Assembly (NCBI RefSeq): GCF_050948175.1
Contig: NW_027490091.1
Span: forward strand, 868,001-932,000
From: Xylocopa sonorina
Lineage: Eukaryota; Arthropoda; Insecta; Hymenoptera; Apidae
DNA: 64,000 nucleotides
Direction of reading: 5' to 3'
Both the position numbers and the translations under genes were made by a program. Under the pieces are notes generated by a model, which had not been told where the DNA came from, did no database searches, and saw only the letters and a program-made list of their open reading frames with translations. Positions 13,100 through 27,300 of the stretch are shown here, piece by piece; positions within the stretch are counted from its first letter, which is position 1, and each line of letters starts with the position of its first letter.

Positions 13100-16000
13100 G
13101 TTGAAATCTTTTTGTCAAACAATCGTCAATAAACGAATTTTCATACTAGGTTGGAATTTTTTTCTTCAAACTATTGCCTACATACGAAGTTCAACTCTCG
13201 GTGGGAATTTTTTGGTCAAACTACCGACAATGTACGAATTTTAACTCTCGGTGGGCACTTTTCTCTTCAAACTACTGTCAATATTCAGATTTTAAATATT
13301 GGTTGAAATCTTTTTGTCAAACAGTCGTCAATAAACGAATTTTTATACTAGGTTGTAATTTTTTTCTACAAACTATCGCCTACATACGAAATTCAACTCT
13401 CGGTGGGAATTTTTTGGTCAAACTACCGTCAATGTACGAATTTTGACTCTCGGTGGGAACTTTTTTCTTCAAACTACTGTCAATACTCAAATTTTAACTA
13501 TTGTTTGAGATCTTTTTGTTAAACAATTGCAAATAAACGAATTTTAATACTAGGTTGGAATTTTTTTCTTCAAACTATCGCATATACGAAATTTAACTCT
13601 CGGCAGGAATTTTTTGGTCAAGCTACCATCAATGTTCGAATTTTAACTCACGGTGGGCACTTTTTTCTTCAAACTACTGTCAATATTCAAATTTTATCTA
13701 TTGGTTGATATTTTTTTGTCAAACATTCGTCGATAAATCGAATTTTTAAACTAGGTTGTAACTTTTTTCATCAAATTATCGCCTACATACGAAATTCAAC
13801 TCTCGGTGGGAATTTTTTGGTCAAACTACCGTCAATGTACGAATTTTGACTCTCGGTGGGAACTTTTTTCTTCAAACTACTGTCAATACTCAAATTTTAA
13901 CTATTGTTTGAGATCTTTTTGTTAAACAATTGCAAATAAACGAATTTTAATACTAGGTTGGAATTTTTTTCTTCAAACTATCGCATATACGAAATTTAAC
14001 TCTCGGCAGGAATTTTTTGGTCAAGCTACCATCAATGTTCGAATTTTAACTCACGGTGGGCACTTTTTTCTTCAAACTACTGTCAATATTCAAATTTTAT
14101 CTATTGGTTGATATCTTTTTGTCAAACATTCGTCAATAAACGAATTTTTAAACTAGGTTGTAACTTTTTTCATCAAATTATCGCCTACATACGAAATTCA
14201 ACTCTCGGTGGGAATTTTTTGGTCAAACTACCGTCAATGTACGAATTTTGACTCTCGGTGGGAACTTTTTTCTTCAAACTACTGTCAATACTCAAATTTT
14301 AACTATTGTTTGAGATCTTTTTGTTAAACAATTGCAAATAAACGAATTTTAATACTAGGTTGGAATTTTTTTCTTCAAACTATCACATATACCAAATTTA
14401 ACTCTCGGCAGGAATTTTTTGGTCAAACTACCGTCAATGTACGAATTTTAACTCTCGGTGGGCACTTTTTTCTTCAAACTACTGTCAATATTCAAATTTT
14501 ATCTATTGGTTGATATTTTTTTGTCAAACATTCGTTGATAAACGAATTTTTAAACTAGGTTGTAACTTTTTTCATCAAATTATCGCCTACATACGAAATT
14601 CAACTCTCGGTGGGAATTTTTTGGTCAAACTACCGTCAATGTACGAATTTTGACTCTCGGTGGGAACTTTTTTCTTCAAACTACTGTCAATACTCAAATT
14701 TTAACTATTGTTTGAGATCTTTTTGTTAAACAATTGCAAATAAACGAATTTTAATACTAGGTTGGAATTTTTTTCTTCAAACTATCGCATATACGAAATT
14801 TAACTCTCGGCAGGAATTTTTTGGTCAAGCTACCATCAATGTTCGAATTTTAACTCACGGTGGGCACTTTTTTCTTCAAACTACTGTCAATATTCAAATT
14901 TTATCTATTTGTTGATATTTTTTTGTCAAACATTCGTCGATAAACGAATTTTTAAACTAGGTTGTAACTTTTTTCATCAAATTATCGCCTACATACGAAA
15001 TTCAACTCTCGGTGGGAATTTTTTGGTCAAACTACCGTCAATGTACGAATTTTGACTCTCGGTGGGAACTTTTTTCTTCAAACTACTGTCAATACTCAAA
15101 TTTTAACTATTGTTTGAGATCTTTTTGTTAAACAATTGCAAATAAACGAATTTTAATACTAGGTTGGAATTTTTTTCTTCAAACTATCGCATATACGAAA
15201 TTTAACTCTCGGCAGGAATTTTTTGGTCAAGCTACCATCAATGTTCGAATTTTAACTCACGGTGGGCACTTTTTTCTTCAAACTACTGTCAATATTCAAA
15301 TTTTATCTATTGGTTGATATCTTTTTGTCAAACATTCGTCAATAAACGAATTTTTAAACTAGGTTGTAACTTTTTTCATCAAATTATCGCCTACATACGA
15401 AATTCAACTCTCGGTGGGAATTTTTTGGTCAAACTACCGTCAATGTACGAATTTTGACTCTCGGTGGGAACTTTTTTCTTCAAACTACTGTCAATACTCA
15501 AATTTTAACTATTGTTTGAGATCTTTTTGTTAAACAATTGCAAATAAACGAATTTTAATACTAGGTTGGAATTTTTTCCTTCAAACTATCGCCTATATAC
15601 GAAATTTAACTCTCGGTGGGAATTTTTTGGTCAAGCTACCGTCAATGTACGAATTTTAACTCTCGGTGGGCACTTTTTTCTTCAAACTACTGTCAATATT
15701 CAAATTTTATCTATTGGTTGATATCTTTTTGTTAAACATTCGTCAGTAAACGAATTTTTAAACTAGGTTGTAACTTTTTTCATCAAATTATCGCCTACAT
15801 ACGAAATTCAACTCTCGGTGGGAATTTTTTGGTCAAGCTACCGTCAATGTACGAATTTTGACTCTCGGTGGGAACTTTTTTCTTCAAACTACTGTCAATA
15901 CTCAAATTTTAACTATTGTTTGAGGTCTTTTTGTTAAACAATTGCAAATAAACGAATTTTAATACTAGGTTGGAATTTTTTTCTTCAAACTATCGCATAT

Positions 16001-19000
16001 ACGAAATTCAACTCTCGGCAGGAATTTTTTGGTCAAGCTACCATCAATGTTCGAATTTTAACTCTCGGTGGGCACTTTTTTCTTCAAACTACTGTCAATA
16101 TTCAGATTTTATCTATTGGTTGAAATCTTTTTGTCAAACAATCGTCAATAAACAAATTTTCATACTAGGTTGGAATTTTTTTCTTCAAACTATTGCCTAC
16201 ATACGAAATTCAACTCTCGGTGGGAATTTTTTGGTCAAACTACCGACAATGTACGAATTTTAACTCTCGGTGGGCACTTTTCTCTTCAAACTACTGTCAA
16301 TATTCAGATTTTAAATATTGGTTGAGATCTTTTTGTTAAACAATTGTAAATAAACGAATTTTAATACTAGGTTGGAATTTTTTTCTTCAAACTATCGCAT
16401 ATACGAAATTTAACGCTCGGTAGGAATTTTTTGGTCAAGCTACCGTCAATGTACGAATTTTAACCCTCGGTGGGCACTTTTTTCTTCAAACTACTGTCAA
16501 TATTCAAATTTTATCTATTGGTTGATATCTTTTTGTCAAACATTCGTCAATAAACGAATTTTTAATCTAGGTTGTAACTTTTTTCATCAAATTATCGCCT
16601 ACATACGAAATTCAACTCTCGGTGGGAATTTTTTGGTCAAACCACCGTCAATGTACGAATTTTGACTCTCGGTGGGAACTTTTTTCTTCAAACTACTGTC
16701 AATACTCAAATTTTAACTATTGTTTGAGATCTTTTTGTTATACAATTGCAAATAAACGAATTTTAATACTAGGTTGGAATTTTTTTCTTCAAACTATCAC
16801 ATATACGAAATTTAACTCTCGGCAGGAATTTTTTGGTCAAACTACCGTCAATGTACGAATTTTAACTCTCGGTGGGAACTTTTTTCTTCAAACTACTGTC
16901 AATACTCAAATTTTAACTATTGTTTGAGATCTTTTTGTTAAACAATTGTAAATAAACGAATTTTAATACTAGGTTGGAATTTTTTTCCTTCAAACTATCG
17001 CCTATATACGAAATTTAACTCTCGGTGGGAATTTTTTGGTCAAGCTACCGTCAATGTTCGAATTTTAACTCTCGGTGGGCACTTTTCTCTTCAAACTACT
17101 GTCAATATTCAAATTTTATCTATTTGTTGATATCTTTTTGTCAAACATTCGTCAATAAACGAATTTTTGAACTAGGTTGTAACTTTTTTCATAAAATTAT
17201 CGCCTACATACGAAATTCAACTCTCGGTGGGAATTTTTTGGTCAAACTACCGTCAATGTACGAATTTTAACTCTCGGTGGGAACTTTTTTCTTCAAACTA
17301 CTGTCAATACTCAAATTTTAACTATTGTTTGAGATCTTTTTGTTAAACAATTGTAAATAAACGAATTTTAATACTAGGTTGGAATTTTTTTCTTCAAACT
17401 ATCGCATATACGAAATTTAACGCTCGGTAGGAATTTTTTGGTCAAGCTACCATCAATGTTCGAATTTTAACTCTCGGTGGGCACTTTTTTCTTCAAACTA
17501 CTGTCAATATTCAGATTTTATCTATTGGTTGAAATCTTTTTGTCAAACAATCGTCAATAAACGAATTTTCATACTAGGTTGGAATTTTTTTCTTCAAACT
17601 ATTGCCTACATACGAAGTTCAACTCTCGGTGGGAATTTTTTGGTCAAACTACCGACAATGTACGAATTTTAACTCTCGGTGGGCACTTTTCTCTTCAAAC
17701 TACTGTCAATATTCAGATTTTAAATATTGGTTGAAATCTTTTTGTCAAACAGTCGTCAATAAACGAATTTTTATACTAGGTTGTAATTTTTTTCTACAAA
17801 CTATCGCCTACATACGAAATTCAACTCTCGGTGGGAATTTTTTGGTCAAACTACCGTCAATGTACGAATTTTGACTCTCGGTGGGAACTTTTTTCTTCAA
17901 ACTACTGTCAATACTCAAATTTTAACTATTGTTTGAGATCTTTTTGTTAAACAATTGCAAATAAACGAATTTTAATACTAGGTTGGAATTTTTTTCTTCA
18001 AACTATCGCATATACGAAATTTAACTCTCGGCAGGAATTTTTTGGTCAAGCTACCATCAATGTTCGAATTTTAACTCACGGTGGGCACTTTTTTCTTCAA
18101 ACTACTGTCAATATTCAAATTTTATCTATTGGTTGATATTTTTTTGTCAAACATTCGTCGATAAACGAATTTTTAAACTAGGTTGTAACTTTTTTCATCA
18201 AATTATCGCCTACATACGAAATTCAACTCTCGGTGGGAATTTTTTGGTCAAACTACCGTCAATGTACGAATTTTGACTCTCGGTGGGAACTTTTTTCTTC
18301 AAACTACTGTCAATACTCAAATTTTAACTATTGTTTGAGATCTTTTTGTTAAACAATTGCAAATAAACGAATTTTAATACTAGGTTGGAATTTTTTTCTT
18401 CAAACTATCGCATATACGAAATTTAACTCTCGGCAGGAATTTTTTGGTCAAGCTACCATCAATGTTCGAATTTTAACTCACGGTGGGCACTTTTTTCTTC
18501 AAACTACTGTCAATATTCAAATTTTATCTATTGGTTGATATCTTTTTGTCAAACATTAGTCAATAAACGAATTTTTAAACTAGGTTGTAACTTTTTTCAT
18601 CAAATTATCGCCTACATACGAAATTCAACTCTCGGTGGGAATTTTTTGGTCAAACTACCGTCAATGTACGAATTTTGACTCTCGGTGGGAACTTTTTTCT
18701 TCAAACTACTGTCAATACTCAAATTTTAACTATTGTTTGAGATCTTTTTGTTAAACAATTGCAAATAAACGAATTTTAATACTAGGTTGGAATTTTTTTC
18801 TTCAAACTATCACATATACCAAATTTAACTCTCGGCAGGAATTTTTTGGTCAAACTACCGTCAATGTACGAATTTTAACTCTCGGTGGGCACTTTTTTCT
18901 TCAAACTACTGTCAATATTCAAATTTTATCTATTGGTTGATATTTTTTTGTCAAACATTCGTTGATAAACGAATTTTTAAACTAGGTTGTAACTTTTTTC

Positions 19001-22000
19001 ATCAAATTATCGCCTACATACGAAATTCAACTCTCGGTGGGAATTTTTTGGTCAAGCTACCGTCAATGTACGAATTTTGACTCTCGGTGGGAACTTTTTT
19101 CTTCAAACTACTGTCAATACTCAAATTTTAACTATTGTTTGAGGTCTTTTTGTTAAACAATTGCAAATAAACGAATTTTAATACTAGGTTGGAATTTTTT
19201 TCTTCAAACTATCGCATATACGAAATTCAACTCTCGGCAGGAATTTTTTGGTCAAGCTACCATCAATGTTCGAATTTTAACTCTCGGTGGGCACTTTTTT
19301 CTTCAAACTACTGTCAATATTCAGATTTTATCTATTGTTTGAAATCTTTTTGTCAAACAATCGTCAATAAACAAATTTTCATACTAGGTTGGAATTTTTT
19401 TCTTCAAACTATTGCCTACATACGAAATTCAACTCTCGGTGGGAATTTTTTGGTCAAACTACCGACAATGTACGAATTTTAACACTCGGTGGGCACTTTT
19501 CTCTTCAAACTACTGTCAATATTCAGATTTTAAATATTGGTTGAGATCTTTTTGTTAAACAATTGTAAATAAACGAATTTTAATACTAGGTTGGAATTTT
19601 TTTCTTCAAACTATCGCATATACGAAATTTAACGCTCGGTAGGAATTTTTTGGTCAAGCTACCGTCAATGTACGAATTTTAACCCTCGGTGGGCACTTTT
19701 TTCTTCAAACTACTGTCAATATTCAAATTTTATCTATTGGTTGATATCTTTTTGTCAAACATTCGTCAATAAACGAATTTTTAATCTAGGTTGTAACTTT
19801 TTTCATCAAATTATCGCCTACATACGAAATTCAACTCTCGGTGGGAATTTTTTGGTCAAACCACCGTCAATGTACGAATTTTGACTCTCGGTGGGAACTT
19901 TTTTCTTCAAACTACTGTCAATACTCAAATTTTAACTATTGTTTGAGATCTTTTTGTTATACAATTGCAAATAAACGAATTTTAATACTAGGTTGGAATT
20001 TTTTTCTTCAAACTATCACATATACGAAATTTAACTCTCGGCAGGAATTTTTTGGTCAAACTACCGTCAATGTACGAATTTTAACTCTCGGTGGGAACTT
20101 TTTTCTTCAAACTACTGTCAATACTCAAATTTTAACTATTGTTTGAGATCTTTTTGTTAAACAATTGTAAATAAACGAATTTTAATACTAGGTTAGAATT
20201 TTTTTCCTTCAAACTATCGCCTATATACGAAATTTAACTCTCGGTGGGAATTTTTTGGTCAAGCTACCGTCAATGTTCGAATTTTAACTCTCGGTGGGCA
20301 CTTTTCTCTTCAAACTACTGTCAATATTCAAATTTTATCTATTTGTTGATATCTTTTTGTCAAACATTCGTCAATAAACGAATTTTTGAACTAGGTTGTA
20401 ACTTTTTTCATAAAATTATCGCCTACATACGAAATTCAACTCTCGGTGGGAATTTTTTGGTCAAACTACCGTCAATGTACGAATTTTAACTCTCGGTGGG
20501 AACTTTTTTCTTCAAACTACTGTCAATACTCAAATTTTAACTATTGTTTGAGATCTTTTTGTTAAACAATTGTAAATAAACGAATTTTAATACTAGGTTG
20601 GAATTTTTTTCTTCAAACTATCGCATATACGAAATTTAACGCTCGGTAGGAATTTTTTGGTCAAGCTACCATCAATGTTCGAATTTTGACTCTCGGTGGG
20701 AACTTTTTTCTTCAAACTACTGTCAATACTCAAATTTTAACTATTGTTTGAGATCTTTTTGTTAAACAATTGCAAATAAACGAATTTTAATACTAGGTTG
20801 GAATTTTTTTCTTCAAACTATCACATATACCAAATTTAACTCTCGGCAGGAATTTTTTGGTCAAACTACCGTCAATGTACGAATTTTAACTCTCGGTGGG
20901 CACTTTTTTCTTCAAACTACTGTCAATATTCAAATTTTATCTATTGGTTGATATTTTTTTGTCAAACATTCGTTGATAAACGAATTTTTAAACTAGGTTG
21001 TAACTTTTTTCATCAAATTATCGCCTACATACGAAATTCAACTCTCGGTGGGAATTTTTTGGTCAAGCTACCGTCAATGTACGAATTTTGACTCTCGGTG
21101 GGAACTTTTTTCTTCAAACTACTGTCAATACTCAAATTTTAACTATTGTTTGAGGTCTTTTTGTTAAACAATTGCAAATAAACGAATTTTAATACTAGGT
21201 TGGAATTTTTTTCTTCAAACTATCGCATATACGAAATTCAACTCTCGGCAGGAATTTTTTGGTCAAGCTACCATCAATGTTCGAATTTTAACTCTCGGTG
21301 GGCACTTTTTTCTTCAAACTACTGTCAATATTCAGATTTTATCTATTGTTTGAAATCTTTTTGTCAAACAATCGTCAATAAACAAATTTTCATACTAGGT
21401 TGGAATTTTTTTCTTCAAACTATTGCCTACATACGAAATTCAACTCTCGGTGGGAATTTTTTGGTCAAACTACCGACAATGTACGAATTTTAACACTCGG
21501 TGGGCACTTTTCTCTTCAAACTACTGTCAATATTCAGATTTTAAATATTGGTTGAGATCTTTTTGTTAAACAATTGTAAATAAACGAATTTTAATACTAG
21601 GTTGGAATTTTTTTCTTCAAACTATCGCATATACGAAATTTAACGCTCGGTAGGAATTTTTTGGTCAAGCTACCGTCAATGTACGAATTTTAACCCTCGG
21701 TGGGCACTTTTTTCTTCAAACTACTGTCAATATTCAAATTTTATCTATTGGTTGATATCTTTTTGTCAAACATTCGTCAATAAACGAATTTTTAATCTAG
21801 GTTGTAACTTTTTTCATCAAATTATCGCCTACATACGAAATTCAACTCTCGGTGGGAATTTTTTGGTCAAACCACCGTCAATGTACGAATTTTGACTCTC
21901 GGTGGGAACTTTTTTCTTCAAACTACTGTCAATACTCAAATTTTAACTATTGTTTGAGATCTTTTTGTTATACAATTGCAAATAAACGAATTTTAATACT

Positions 22001-24390
22001 AGGTTGGAATTTTTTTCTTCAAACTATCACATATACGAAATTTAACTCTCGGCAGGAATTTTTTGGTCAAACTACCGTCAATGTACGAATTTTAACTCTC
22101 GGTGGGAACTTTTTTCTTCAAACTACTGTCAATACTCAAATTTTAACTATTGTTTGAGATCTTTTTGTTAAACAATTGTAAATAAACGAATTTTAATACT
22201 AGGTTGGAATTTTTTTCCTTCAAACTATCGCCTATATACGAAATTTAACTCTCGGTGGGAATTTTTTGGTCAAGCTACCGTCAATGTTCGAATTTTAACT
22301 CTCGGTGGGCACTTTTCTCTTCAAACTACTGTCAATATTCAAATTTTATCTATTTGTTGATATCTTTTTGTCAAACATTCGTCAATAAACGAATTTTTGA
22401 ACTAGGTTGTAACTTTTTTCATAAAATTATCGCCTACATACGAAATTCAACTCTCGGTGGGAATTTTTTGGTCAAACTACCGTCAATGTACGAATTTTAA
22501 CTCTCGGTGGGAACTTTTTTCTTCAAACTACTGTCAATACTCAAATTTTAACTATTGTTTGAGATCTTTTTGTTAAACAATTGTAAATAAACGAATTTTA
22601 ATACTAGGTTGGAATTTTTTTCTTCAAACTATCGCATATACGAAATTTAACGCTCGGTAGGAATTTTTTGGTCAAGCTACCATCAATGTTCGAATTTTAA
22701 CTCTCGGTGGGCACTTTTTTCTTCAAACTACTGTCAATATTCAGATTTTATCTATTGGTTGAAATCTTTTTGTCAAACAATCGTCAATAAACGAATTTTC
22801 ATACTAGGTTGGAATTTTTTTCTTCAAACTATTGCCTACATACGAAGTTCAACTCTCGGTGGGAATTTTTTGGTCAAACTACCGACAATGTACGAATTTT
22901 AACTCTCGGTGGGCACTTTTCTCTTCAAACTACTGTCAATATTCAGATTTTAAATATTGGTTGAAATCTTTTTGTCAAACAGTCGTCAATAAACGAATTT
23001 TTATACTAGGTTGTAATTTTTTTCTACAAACTATCGCCTACATACGAAATTCAACTCTCGGTGGGAATTTTTTGGTCAAACTACCGTCAATGTACGAATT
23101 TTGACTCTCGGTGGGAACTTTTTTCTTCAAACTACTGTCAATACTCAAATTTTAACTATTGTTTGAGATCTTTTTGTTAAACAATTGCAAATAAACGAAT
23201 TTTAATACTAGGTTGGAATTTTTTTCTTCAAACTATCGCATATACGAAATTTAACTCTCGGCAGGAATTTTTTGGTCAAGCTACCATCAATGTTCGAATT
23301 TTAACTCACGGTGGGCACTTTTTTCTTCAAACTACTGTCAATATTCAAATTTTATCTATTGGTTGATATTTTTTTGTCAAACATTCGTCGATAAACGAAT
23401 TTTTAAACTAGGTTGTAACTTTTTTCATCAAATTATCGCCTACATACGAAATTCAACTCTCGGTGGGAATTTTTTGGTCAAACTACCGTCAATGTACGAA
23501 TTTTGACTCTCGGTGGGAACTTTTTTCTTCAAACTACTGTCAATACTCAAATTTTAACTATTGTTTGAGATCTTTTTGTTAAACAATTGCAAATAAACGA
23601 ATTTTAATACTAGGTTGGAATTTTTTTCTTCAAACTATCGCATATACGAAATTTAACTCTCGGCAGGAATTTTTTGGTCAAGCTACCATCAATGTTCGAA
23701 TTTTAACTCACGGTGGGCACTTTTTTCTTCAAACTACTGTCAATATTCAAATTTTATCTATTGGTTGATATCTTTTTGTCAAACATTAGTCAATAAACGA
23801 ATTTTTAAACTAGGTTGTAACTTTTTTCATCAAATTATCGCCTACATACGAAATTCAACTCTCGGTGGGAATTTTTTGGTCAAACTACCGTCAATGTACG
23901 AATTTTGACTCTCGGTGGGAACTTTTTTCTTCAAACTACTGTCAATACTCAAATTTTAACTATTGTTTGAGATCTTTTTGTTAAACAATTGCAAATAAAC
24001 GAATTTTAATACTAGGTTGGAATTTTTTTCTTCAAACTATCACATATACCAAATTTAACTCTCGGCAGGAATTTTTTGGTCAAACTACCGTCAATGTACG
24101 AATTTTAACTCTCGGTGGGCACTTTTTTCTTCAAACTACTGTCAATATTCAAATTTTATCTATTGGTTGATATTTTTTTGTCAAACATTCGTTGATAAAC
24201 GAATTTTTAAACTAGGTTGTAACTTTTTTCATCAAATTATCGCCTACATACGAAATTCAACTCTCGGTGGGAATTTTTTGGTCAAACTACCGTCAATGTA
24301 CGAATTTTGACTCTCGGTGGGAACTTTTTTCTTCAAACTACTGTCAATACTCAAATTTTAACAATTGTTTGAGATCTTTTTGTTAAACAA
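13100..24390. repeat. HOR block 2: 10-, 16- and 26-monomer periods
   Basis: Markers at 15970, 19189 and 21200 repeat with spacings of 3,219 and 2,011 bp. The trains starting at 16622 and 17025 repeat at the same spacings. The GAAGTTCAACTC type lies at 13174, 17602 and 22832. The variant CACATATACC lies about 1,209-1,210 bp after each of these three, and once more at 20822. Compared with later copies, the first copy carries about six additional monomers between CACATATACC and the 15970 marker. A private one-base insertion (CGATAAATCGA) sits near 13738. Edges are approximate. Confidence 0.7.
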
Positions 24391-27300
24391 TTGCAAATAA
24401 ACGAATTTTAATACTAGGTTGGAATTTTTTCCTTCAAACTATCGCCTATATACGAAATTTAACTCTCGGTGGGAATTTTTTGGTCAAGCTACCGTCAATG
24501 TACGAATTTTAACTCTCGGTGGGCACTTTTTTCTTCAAACTACTGTCAATATTCAAATTTTATCTATTGGTTGATATCTTTTTGTTAAACATTCGTCAGT
24601 AAACGAATTTTTAAACTAGGTTGTAACTTTCTTCATCAAATTATCGCCTACATACGAAATTCAACTCTCGGTGGGAATTTTTTGGTCAAGCTACCGTCAA
24701 TGTACGAATTTTGACTCTCGGTGGGAACTTTTTTCTTCAAACTACTGTCAATACTCAAATTTTAACTATTGTTTGAGATCTTCTTGTTAAACAATTGCAA
24801 ATAAACGAATTTTAATACTAGGTTGGAATTTTTTTCTTCAAACTATCGGATATACGATATTTAACTCTCGGTAGGAATTTTTTGGTCAAGCTACCATCAA
24901 TGTTCAAATTTTAACTTTCGGTGGGCACTTTTTTCTTCAAACTACTGTCAATATTCATATTTTAACTATTGGTTGAAATCTTTTTGTCAACAATCGTCAA
25001 TAGACGAATTTTAATACTAGGTTGGAATTTTTTCCTTCAAACTATCGCCTATATACGAAATTTAACTCTCGGTGGGAATTTTTTGGTCAAGCTACCGTCA
25101 ATGTACGAATTTTAACTCTCGGTGGGCACTTTTCTCTTCAAACTACTGTCAATATTCAGATTTTAAATATTGGTTGAGATCTTTTTGTTAAACAATTGTA
25201 AATAAACGAATTTTAATACTAGGTTGGAATTTTTTTCTTCAAACTATCGCATATACGAAATTTAACGCTCGGTAGGAATTTTTTGGTCAAGCTACCGTCA
25301 ATGTACGAATTTTAACCCTCGGTGGGCACTTTTTTCTTCAAACTACTGTCAATATTCAGATTTTATCTATTGGTTGAAATCTTTTTGTCAAACAATCGTC
25401 AATAAACAAATTTTCATACTAGGTTGGAATTTTTTTCTTCAAACTATTGCCTACATACGAAATTCAACTCTCGGTGGGAATTTTTTGGTCAAACTACCGA
25501 CAATGTACGAATTTTAACTCTCGGTGGGCACTTTTCTCTTCAAACTACTGTCAATATTCAGATTTTAAATATTGGTTGAGATCTTTTTGTTAAACAATTG
25601 TAAATAAACGAATTTTAATACTAGGTTGGAATTTTTTTCTTCAAACTATCGCATATACGAAATTTAACGCTCGGTAGGAATTTTTTGGTCAAGCTACCGT
25701 CAATGTACGAATTTTAACCCTCGGTGGGCACTTTTTTCTTCAAACTACTGTCAATATTCAAATTTTATCTATTGGTTGATATCTTTTTGTCAAACATTCG
25801 TCAATAAACGAATTTTTAAACTAGGTTGTAACTTTTTTCATCAAATTATCGCCTACATACGAAATTCAACTCTCGGTGGGAATTTTTTGGTCAAACTACC
25901 GTCAATGTACAATGTCAAACAACGATTGTCAAACAATCGTCAATAAACAAATTTTCATACTAGGTTGGAATTTTTTTCTTCAAACTATTGCCTACATACG
26001 AAATTCAACTCTCGGTGGGAATTTTTTGGTCAAACTACCGACAATGTACGAATTTTAACTCTCGGTGGGCACTTTTCTCTTCAAACTACTGTCAATACTC
26101 AAATTTTAACTATTGTTTGAGATCTTTTTGTTAAACAATTGCAAATAAACGAATTTTAATACTAGGTTGGAATTTTTTTCTTCAAACTATCACATATACG
26201 AAATTTAACTCTCGGCAGGAATTTTTTGGTCAAGCTACCGTCAATGTACGAATTTTAACTCTCGGTGGGCACTTTTTTCTTCAAACTACTGTCAATATTC
26301 AGATTTTATCTATTGGTTGATATCTTTTTGTCAAACATTCGTCAATAAACGAATTTTTGAACTAGGTTGTAACTTTTTTCATCAAATTATCGCCTACATA
26401 CGAAATTCAACTCTCGGTGGGAATTTTTTGGTCAAACTACCGTCAATGTACGAATTTTAACTCTCGGTGGGCACTTTTTTCTTCAAACTACTGTCAATAT
26501 TCAAATTTTATCTATTGGTTGATATCTTTTTGTTAAACATTCGTCAGTAAACGAATTTTTAAACTAGGTTGTAACTTTTTTCATCAAATTATCGCCTACA
26601 TACGAAATTCAACTCTCGGTGGGAATTTTTTGGTCAAGCTACCGTCAATGTACGAATTTTGACTCTCGGTGGGAACTTTTCTCTTCAAACTACTGTCAAT
26701 ATTCAGATTTTAAATATTGGTTGAGATCTTTTTGTTAAACAATTGCAAATAAACGAATTTTAATACTAGGTTGGAATTTTTTTCTTCAAACTATCGCATA
26801 TACGAAATTTAACTCTCGGCAGGAATTTTTTGGTCAAGCTACCATCAATGTTCGAATTTTAACTCACGGTGGGCACTTTTTTCTTCAAACTACTGTCAAT
26901 ATTCAAATTTTATCTATTGGTTGATATCTTTGTGTCAAACATTCGTCAATAAACGAATTTTTAAACTAGGTTGTAACTTTTTTCATCAAATTATCGCCTA
27001 CATACGAAATTCAACTCTCGGTGGGAATTTTTTGGTCAAACTACCGTCAATGTACGAATTTTGACTCTCGGTGGGAACTTTTTTCTTCAAACTACTGTCA
27101 ATACTCAAATTTTAACAATTGTTTGAGATCTTTTTGTTAAACAATTGCAAATAAACGAATTTTAATACTAGGTTGGAATTTTTTCCTTCAAACTATCGCC
27201 TATATACGAAATTTAACTCTCGGTGGGAATTTTTTGGTCAAGCTACCGTCAATGTATGAATTTTAACTCTCGGTGGGCACTTTTTTCTTCAAACTACTGT

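Larger units (their letters stand above)
1..13100. repeat. HOR block 1: 14-monomer (2,815 bp) and 17-monomer (~3,417 bp) periods
   Basis: The rare variant CTTGTTGTTAAAC occurs near 4861 and 7676, and GTCAATTTACG near 4985 and 7800, each pair 2,815 bp apart. Anchors at 4957, 7772 and 10587, and at 8375 and 11190, show the same 2,815-bp spacing. A different rare variant, AATCTTATCT, occurs near 3033, 6450 and 9868 at a spacing of 3,417-3,418 bp. GCTGCCGTC occurs at 5781 and 9199, 3,418 bp apart. The two periods differ by 603 bp, which equals one extra trimer. The block edge near 13.1 kb is approximate and is set by the first appearance of the GAAGTTCAAC type at 13174. Confidence 0.75.
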
